Assembly: GCA_014529385.2 (NCBI GenBank)
Contig: CM043967.1
Coordinates: 81,228,278-81,292,277, forward strand
Length of the DNA stretch: 64,000 bases
From: Adiantum capillus-veneris
Lineage: Eukaryota; Streptophyta; Polypodiopsida; Polypodiales; Pteridaceae
Reading direction: 5' to 3'
Made by a program: the position numbers and the translations under genes. The notes beneath the pieces were generated by a model. The model was not told the DNA's origin. It was given only the letters and a program-made list of their open reading frames with translations, and did no database searches. Below, piece by piece: positions 56,346 to 64,000 of this stretch; within the stretch, counting starts at the first letter, position 1; each line of letters opens with the position of its first letter.

Positions 56346-58695
56346 CATCTATGTCGAGCTCAGTACTTTCAGGCGCATGAGATGGACCAATAGGTTCTTG
56401 TTGCGAAGGACTACCCTGATTTGGAAATGGTCCGTAGAGTGTTGCATGCTGTTGCAGCTTGGCTTGGGCCTTTGATAGCTCTATCTCAAGCTCAAGGATT
56501 CTATCGTGAAAAATATCAAGTGTCTCTCCTTGGCTTGCAAGATCTTGCCCTTGGCTTGCCAATGCAACGAGCATCTCTAATTCTTTGAGAAGCAGAACTA
56601 TGGGACGTTTGTGTGCAAGCATTGGATTATTGGCGTGACTTGCTACCACTTTCTCTGCAATATCTGACCATGCCCAACGCCAAAATTCTTGGGGCGGTTT
56701 GACCAATCTACATGTCTCCCAAGAATGTCATAAACATAGCATTGTTGTATAAAGTAGAGTGTCATTTGCTTATTGTTTGGCATAACTCTCTCTTGACGTA
56801 TAAATCTTCGTAGCAATACTCATGCGAGTCCTTTGTGCTCCAAATCTGATAGCTTTAAAGGAGCTGATTCCCTGGCATTGCCGCTGATTTCAAATAAATG
56901 TTAGCACACAAAGTGGCTTGGACATAGCTTCCTACATTCCTTAAGGTTGAGAAGCTCACCTTGCAACATCGGGACTTGTCCTCTTTGATTTGCGTGATAG
57001 CTTCAAGGTATTTCTCTTGGCCATAACTCTCTCTCTCTCTTCTTTGTAGATGGCCTGTGCTTCAGCATGATAAAGTTCTTCTTCCATATTTGTCAATCAA
57101 GCGAACATGTCATCATTAGAAAGACTTATCATAAAGTTAACAAGTCATCACTTTCAAATCTTCAAAGATATAGACAAGATAACTTAATCATGCTACAAGA
57201 AAGAGACATAATATTTGTCACCATGTCGTTGGAAAGAGACAAGATAACTTGATCAACTATATAATCTACAAGTGCAACTAAAGAGGACAATAAATAATTC
57301 ATCACTTTAATCATCAGAAATCATTACTATGTCATAGTCCACTCTATGGACACCGTTTAGACAGAGAGAAATATCAAAAGCATTAGGTCGGGTTGAGCGA
57401 TTGTTAGGTTTGCCACTCTCAAGGTGGGTAAGTATATTTTTTATTAAATCCCTTTTGTTTCAATCTTGTGGCACTGACATGCACTTCAAGAGTCGTTTTC
57501 AAGTATGATACATGGAGTAGATATCCATGGATTTATTCCAAGGAGGGAGATTAGTAGATATGCATTCTGGGGTAGCCCATGGAGAATCTCTCTCGCTCTG
57601 CTTTCTAGTTTCTATTTGCAAGAGGAGGAAAGCATGTCATTGTTTTGGTCTTTGTACATGACCCCTAATCCACAATGCCTGCATAGACCCCCTTCTGTCC
57701 AAAGTGAAGCATCATGTTGCGGGAGTGAAGGTCATTGTGGAGATAGTCGTGTGCATGTAGATACTTTAGGGTATGAAGAAGAGAGTTTATTATCTACAAA
57801 ATGTTATTTTGGAATAACTCTATTGTTCCTTCAATGGATACACAATCGCGAATGGCAAGTTGACTGCCATCTGCAGTGCACTTTCTTATCCATTGCTCTA
57901 CATGGCCACCATTCCAAAAACGTGAAATGAGCATTGGATGCTCTATGGGGCGGACCATGGTAAGTGGATAAATAATGCCGCAGAAAGCGATGTGCAAATT
58001 TGTGGCTTCATCCATGACCTGCTGATCCACTATGGGTCCATGCAAGTGGACTTTGAAGATCTTTGCTAGATACATTGGCTCTTTAAACATAGGATGTGTG
58101 ATGCCTACATGCTTCATGTGTTCCCATCTCCATTCTCACAGTTGTGGAGCCTGTACATTGAAGATTGCAGTTTCTCGCAAAAGATGTAATACAGGGGGGA
58201 GCTGAGACTGATCAAGAGCGAGAGTGGAGCTAGCAGTAGACTTTATTCTAACCGTAGTTTCTATCTTTTCAGTAGAATCAAAGAGCTAGCTTCCACTCTT
58301 GTGCCCTTTGTTGCTCTTTCGAGCTTTCCCTTGCTCTTGAACACAATATACAACTGTTGCACAAGTTGTATGCGAGTAGCTATGCCTGGAAAAGTAATGA
58401 CTTTAGGATTTTTTAGATCTTTAAAAATCTTCGCAATCTGTCCAATAGACTGCTTGACCATGTTCAATAATGAACCTGATATCATTAGCGATATGTCAAA
58501 AGCAGCAGGCATAAATGCGTATTGAAGCTGCTCAAATATAGAATTTGCTAAGGCCTCTGTGATTTGGTAATAATACTCTGAAGCAGAGGGTTTTATGCAA
58601 CGATGAAGCTCAAGCTCTGACATGTAATGAAAGTGACGTACTATCACTTCGAAGGAAAATTTTTGTTGATGTTTTTCCAGCTTAATATCCGCCAT
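56335..58695 (-). pseudogene. protein kinase gene relic
   Basis: Minus-strand pieces: an N-terminal helical region (58695-58261, KFSFEVIVRHFHYMSELELH, AAFDISLMISGSLLNM), a hinge region (58117-57794, EATNLHIAFCGIIYP, HPMLISRFWNGGHVEQWIRK), the catalytic loop near 57740 (LKYLHAHDYLHNDLHSRN) with HND replacing HRD, an Asp before a stop where DxG is expected (GIVD*G), an activation-segment end SPWATPECIS with DIYSM near 57520-57580, and a C-lobe piece ending ANNPMLAHKRPIVLLLKEL (56335-56706) followed by a coiled coil. These match kinase subdomains VI, VII, VIII, IX and XI in order. It has a stop and a frame change in the core, so it is probably dead; introns may explain some gaps. Confidence 0.65.
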
Positions 58696-58739
58696 ATCTG
58701 CAAGATATAATTTTAAAACATAAACGTTGTCAGAGGAGA

Positions 58740-60130
58740 GGGGAAACTATCAAAATCGTGTCATGATCCTAATCCATACACAATTGACATAATTCATAGA
58801 AAACTATGATATATTATGATTGCAATTGTACAACAGAGAGGAGAATATGCAAAGAGAGAGATGGAGAGAGGTGAACTGGCCAGGAGTGTGAGAGACGCTC
58901 ATCACAAGAACTGGACCCTGTTATGTGCGTTACATAATACATGTAAACAATCGGAGCGTTAATGTGAACAACCCAGCTTGTGTGAGGTACTCTCAACAGA
59001 AGTCCTGGATGTTGTTGTAATGTTGATTGATAGTTTAATCAATCTAATCCCTAATGAAGTGTGTGGAACGCACAACACAACCATCAACGGACAATTTCAA
59101 AATCTCAGATTGTGGCCAAACATTGTACATATTTACATATAAGACAACATCGAATCATCTATTGATGAGTGGCGTATCTACGGAACAAAAAGTACAAGGG
59201 CAAGGCGTGTCATGCTAAGATGAAGAGGGCATAGGTATGCATCTTTCAACTCTTAGGTAGACAAACATATCCCTCATATTTCTATGTTGTAGGAACGATG
59301 ATGTGACTTAATCCAATCCTTGATAAAGTGTGTGGAACTCACAACACAAACATCAGCAGACAACTGAACAATCTCAAATGTAGGCCAAATATCGTATGTA
59401 TGTACATCCAAGACAACACCAAGTCATCTAGTGATGAACAATGACATGTCTTTGGAGTTCAAAACACGAGTAAAGAGTGCGTCAGATAGAGATGAAGTGG
59501 GCATAAACTATGCATCTCTCCACTCTCTTGTGTTTCTACGTGATACAAATGATTATTTGAGCTGATCTAAAATTGAGAAACATATAGGTTACTGTGAAGC
59601 TAGTGAGAGGTGTACTATCATGCCTACTGCACTCCACGAGTCGACGACTAAATTCTAACTCTGCCCTGTGGTGAGAGATAGACTACTCCACCACACGAGT
59701 GAGAATCTAAGTCTATCCTAAAACCCTTCTCTGTAGTGAGCTAAGTGGCTGCACAACACGAGAAAAGTGACTAATTTCTACTCACTTTTGGAGTGAGCCG
59801 AATGGCTACACAGCACAAAGTGGCCTATAACTTGCAAGCCAGCTCTATGGTGCAAGAAAAACAATTGCACCACACAAGTCTGGCACAACACACAAAAACA
59901 AGTTACAACAAATGGTAACAACTTTAAAATTATACCTCAAGCTCCAACTGTCTATTGGCTTTCTCTTGCAGTCGCTGGTTTTGATTGAAAATGGATACAG
60001 TCCTTATAGAAGTATTTTTTTGATCGAAAGACCTTTCTATTTAAATATATTTTGATAAAAAAATAAATAAAATGGCTATTTAGTGATTATTCGGGATTTC
60101 AGTGTATAATGACGTTTTATACAACTCTTT
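58740..60130. repeat. degenerate tandem repeats, no gene seen
   Basis: AAGTGTGTGGAACGCACAAC at 59057 recurs as AAGTGTGTGGAACTCACAAC at 59326, and the text around both matches loosely for about 240 bases (period 269). From 59640 to 59885 a shorter unit of about 70 bases built on GTAGTGAGCTAAGTGGCTGC and CACAACACGAG recurs three or four times with strong divergence. No coding is visible. Confidence 0.6.
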
Positions 60131-62195
60131 TTTTTGGTACGAGCGTATAAATGCAATGCAGATAATAGGCATCGAGTATGAAAATTTCACCAATCAAGAA
60201 CGTATCCTTTTATAACTTTACCTTGATAAAGCATATGACTTAATCGATTGGTCCTTCATAAAAGACGTCATGAAATCAATGAGTTTTGGACCATGGATTT
60301 GAAGGTTAGTTCATACCCTTGAAGTTGGTAACCACTCTAAGCTACTGTTTTATAATAGAAATGTGGGTGCCATTGAAGTAAAAGGTCAATCAAACAAGGG
60401 TTTTTGCTTGCCCCGTTGTTATTCACCATCAACTTTCATCCCCTAGTCACCATGCTTGAAGCAAGTGCTACGACAAGGGAGACCCAATGGTTGCACTTAC
60501 CAAGAAATAAAAAACTCCCGGCTAAGATTTTCTCCTTGTTATTTTTGAAAGCAAGCCCTTAGATACTCTAGAGATTGCTTCTTCCACCCATTGGGGGTCG
60601 AAATCACTTACAAGTAAAGATTCCTGTGGGTCATGGGCAAAGTGAGGAGAGAGATGCACCAATGGGAGCATGCACTCTCCCCTTCCAGAGTAGGGTGAAG
60701 GTGAGTAATTTATTTATGATCCCATACATGTCTTTCACTAGACCACTCCTAAAAATAGCTAAAAGAAATTGGAAGGAATTCTTGAAACTGACAAAAAATC
60801 TCACGTGGAAAAAGAACACCAAATATTTTCTGCCTTGGCAATGGGCCAAATGGGACTATGTTGATAGGTCCAATGAGCAAGGTGGTTGTAGTTCATACAG
60901 AGGTTTAGTGTGCTAGATTTACGTTCTCTACAACAAAACAAGACCAGGCATGGGCCATTATGATAGGGGATATGATTGACAAGGTGAAGCTCTCTTCTCA
61001 AGGTGTCCCATGGAAGGGATTAGGGATTCACAACAAAATGCTATCACCTTGGTGGACAAACTTAAGATTAGGTAGCACCATGGGCAAGCTAGTGCAAAAG
61101 TGTACCAAAGCAGTAGAGACACTAGAATGGGGAGAGGTAGCCAAGTATTTCCAAAACTCCATAACACACTGGTCCCCATGGCCTCTAAAGTGGAAAGTGA
61201 ATAATTGAATCCATTTTGGAGAGAAATTTTTAGAAAGTCAATAACAAAGGACTTTGGTATCTGCTCCAATTTTTGGATGGCAATAGCAAGAGATGGAAAG
61301 GAGCATGCAAATGAGCCTCCTAGTTTCTTCTCGACGAAGCCAATTATTATCAATAGAGCTGCCAAAGATTTGGACAATGTGTTGATGCTTATATCTAAGG
61401 TTGAATTTGAGTGGAAAGCCTGGCATTGGCCCACCTCTCTAAACCACAAACCAAGGAAATATTTTAGAATTTGATGCTTACAACAGATTGATTTGTTCCT
61501 CTCAATGAACAATGGCATAAGCAATGGCCAAAATCTAGGTGAGAGATGATAGCAAGAAACAGATGGGGCCCTTAGTGGCCCCGTCTGATGAAGGTTTTTC
61601 TATGGAAGGAGCTTTAGGAGGCTATTCTAAGTGGAAATGAGATTCATGCCATAGAAATTGGTTCAGTCAGGTGCTTAGGATGCAAAGCAGCCATGGAAGA
61701 TCTTCCTCACTTCTTCAAGGATTGCCCGACTATAAGAGGCCTTTCTGGAAAAATATGCAAAGGGATACAGAAGACGAAGGATCGGGTTTTGCAAGAATGA
61801 TATTCTCATGGGAGATAATATTGTGAAGAACCCAGTTCCTTTAATATATACAAAAACTGTTTGCTTTTGCTAATTTAGGCAAGTATGGAGGACTAGGAAC
61901 TAATGCGTTTCAATTGCTAACTTCAACAAGATTATTCAAGAAAGTAGGGAGATGATCATATCTATTTGGAAAGGGAGAAACTCTGGCAAGTGGAACCAAG
62001 CAATCCAAGCCATCACAATCAACAACACCACACAAGGTTTCTTCCAGAATAGCTTACATTAGTCTGGGGCTGTGTTGCTCCTATTTGTATCTTATGGCTC
62101 CTCAAGGCAGGTCTTGTGCTTGAGGGCTATTGTAAATTCCTTTGTGGTGAATTTGATACATCCACTCACAATTGTGAGTTTGGAAAAAAAAAGAG
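60130..62195 (+). mobile_element. 5'-truncated LINE (element 4)
   Basis: RT fragments come first (YLDKAYDLIDWSFIKDVMKS at about 60220, then FTINFHPLVTML-like text in a shifted frame), then post-RT pieces (LTKNLTWKKNTKYFLPWQW), and a zinc-finger region near 61600-61740 (MKVFLWKEL, GSVRCLGCKAAMEDLPHFF, KDCPTIRG). The element ends in about nine A at 62186-62194, a plant L1-type poly-A tail. Many stops and frame changes. The 5' border near 60130 is by loss of similarity only. Confidence 0.7.
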
Positions 62196-62351
62196 ATCTT
62201 TGCTTTAGGCATATTGTACAGATTATAATATTGAATTCATAAACCTTAAGAATAGGATTTAAGTGCATGATGATGGCTACTAGTTTTTCTTTGAATACTC
62301 ACACATATTTGTATATTTTTAGCTTTGTAGATGTCTTATTTTGGCCCCTTT

Positions 62352-62356
<5 letters not shown>

Positions 62357-62408
<52 letters not shown>

Positions 62409-62470
62409 GCAACCACGTGTGGGTGCACGCATGCGTGTGTTCGTGCACACACACACACACACACACACAT
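62357..62470. repeat. (CT)n and (CA)n microsatellites
   Basis: CT repeats at about 62357-62406 and CA repeats at about 62446-62469, separated by a short mixed stretch. Confidence 0.95.
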
Positions 62471-62499
62471 AGAGGTGTACATGCACATTCAATTAGGGA

Positions 62500-64000
62500 T
62501 TAATGTTGGATTGTAAAGTTTCTTTTGGGCCAACTGATATACAATGCAAGGGGTATAACATTATGTAGGCTGACAATGCTACATGGTAATATGTACATTG
62601 AAAATTGATGGTTTCTTAGACATGTTTGACAACTTTTGCCTTAAACATCATGTCAGGATCTTATTTGAGATGGAAAAATACAAGAATTTTGAAAAGTAAT
62701 CCAAAATACAAACGAGATGTGGTCTAATATTTTTCTTTATTGAAAAGTGATCGTATAGTACATATTTTGCTCCAAGGATAAGAGTTTATGCTAGATTCTA
62801 GAGTACTGCGATAGAGATGACAACCAGAGTTTTGTGTTGACGTCTATTTTCCCACCAAAGACATGTTGAGTTCTAAATTTTTGTTTGTGGATGGTGGCAT
62901 GTAACAACTGGACTCTCTCATGTAGCTATTATGATTTACAAATAACTCTCCTTGAGAATATTATGACATGGGCATACTCATTAGAATCCCTTTGTATTTT
63001 TTTTTTGAAAGTATAGGCTAGTATGTGGTTCTAATTTTGAAGCCATTTGTTTGGCAAGAATCAGCTGAGATCCTTTCCTAAGGTAAAGCAAAGCAAAGAA
63101 AAGCAAATCAAACAAGGTGAGGGATCACGAGGGCCTGCAAATGGAAGGATTTGTGGAGTTGCTTTAAGGAAGTAGGAGGAGGGGGGCATTGGAATGTGTT
63201 TTTGGAGTTTAGTGGCAGCAGTAAGTAAATAATGGAGTGGTCTGACCAGAACGAGAAGTTAGTGCCTGTTGTTATGTTAGTGAAGGAATTTGTAGTAGTC
63301 CACCGGGCCGGTGGTCCCCTGCCCCCAATCGTACCTAGCTAGGTATGCGGAGCCTCTCGAGCAGAAGCTCATAATGTTATTCATTGTATGAGAAACACAG
63401 GAAAAGACTCCGTTTTCCTACATGAGAAAATTTATTTATCTTCTTGTGATAGGAATAAGCATAAGTTGTCATTCACGGTGTTTGTATACTTGTCTACACA
63501 TAAAGCTTGAAAAGATGAATCTATTCTTTACATAAATTGGTGGAAGGGAGAAAGACTCAATCAACTGGTTGAGGAGATGGGTGGTGGAGGGAGAAAGACT
63601 GAATCAATTGGTTGAGCAGAGATTTTGTATCGTGGGCAGTCAGGAAAAATCTCTTTAGTGTTATTTCGATAAATTGTTTCATGCTTGTGCTTTGTGGGCT
63701 GGGGTTGAGAAATTAGTAAAACATTATTTTTTCCTTGAGCCGGAAATTTCTAAAAATGTTAAAAAATACAAGAAAAGGAGAAAGGTTGAGGAGTTTCTCT
63801 GGTCAAAACATGCACAAAAGTACTAATCAATGGGTATCCAAACTCTGGCATTTGAGAAAACACACATTGTTTATTCATAAAAATATTTGAAGCCCTTCAT
63901 TGTTTTGCTTTGTGGCAGGAAGCCTCTTCACTTGATGCAGAAAATATGCATATTATATACCTGCCCTACCATTGTAGTGATCTCTCTGTGCATGCTAGCC
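62500..64000. other. intergenic, nothing recognised
   Basis: AT-rich sequence with no ORF above about 60 codons that looks real. A short GC-richer patch at 63290-63350 (CACCGGGCCGGTGGTCCCC) was inspected for an RNA gene and gave no cloverleaf or conserved box. Confidence 0.5.

Noticed and set aside
57505-57930. Plus-strand 141-codon ORF
   Set aside because: The opposite strand carries kinase subdomains here, so the plus ORF is a shadow.

Overview
This is a gene-poor stretch of nuclear DNA from a plant-like eukaryote, built almost entirely of nested and decayed transposable elements separated by long (CT)n, (CA)n, poly-G and poly-C tracts. Short introns with GT..AG borders, plant-type CACTA, hAT and Ty3/gypsy elements, and a plant-type kinase relic point to a land plant. 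The coiled-coil ORF1 LINEs and a Penelope-type reverse transcriptase would be unusual in an angiosperm, so a non-seed plant such as a fern or lycophyte is my guess; the species is not determinable from the sequence.

Layout. 0.4-1.3 kb: three 325-bp tandem units, each with a foldback hairpin. 2.7-3.5 kb: terminal segment of a CACTA-like DNA transposon. 3.5-7.4 kb: 3' half of a Ty3/gypsy pol followed by a long LTR. 7.4-10.35 kb: 3' half of a CACTA (En/Spm) transposon with spliced transposase ends, a TnpA-like gene and a clear terminus. 11.06-22.33 kb: an 11.3-kb retroelement with 3.6-3.8 kb direct repeats, a promoter and short first coding exon inside the repeats, a gag-like ORF1 and a Penelope-like RT. 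23.7-28.8 kb: an L1-type LINE with many stops. 28.8-31.03 kb (minus): a divergent histone H3 joined to an Ulp1-like cysteine protease. 31.5-36.1 and 36.8-41.7 kb: two LINEs with coiled-coil ORF1, related 3' tails and (CT)n flanks. 42-45 kb: low-complexity DNA. 45.2-47.1 kb: an unrecognised decayed gene. 47.2-54.01 kb (minus): a DDE-type transposase gene in an element whose end reads CACTAG. 54.0-55.1 kb: hAT transposase remnant cut at that end. 55.7-56.35 kb: LTR-like segment. 56.3-58.7 kb (minus): protein-kinase relic. 59-60 kb: degenerate tandem repeats. 60.1-62.2 kb: a truncated LINE.

The two most notable things are the H3-Ulp1 locus, where one extra GA dinucleotide is all that separates a full-length divergent H3 from the protease part, and the Penelope-like element, whose long repeats carry a TATA box, a 19-codon exon and a splice donor that joins in phase to the internal ORF1. 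Most recognisable ORFs are broken by in-frame stops rather than by indels, so this is mostly inactive repeat DNA; the H3-like ORF and the 179-codon ORFs in the long repeats are open.
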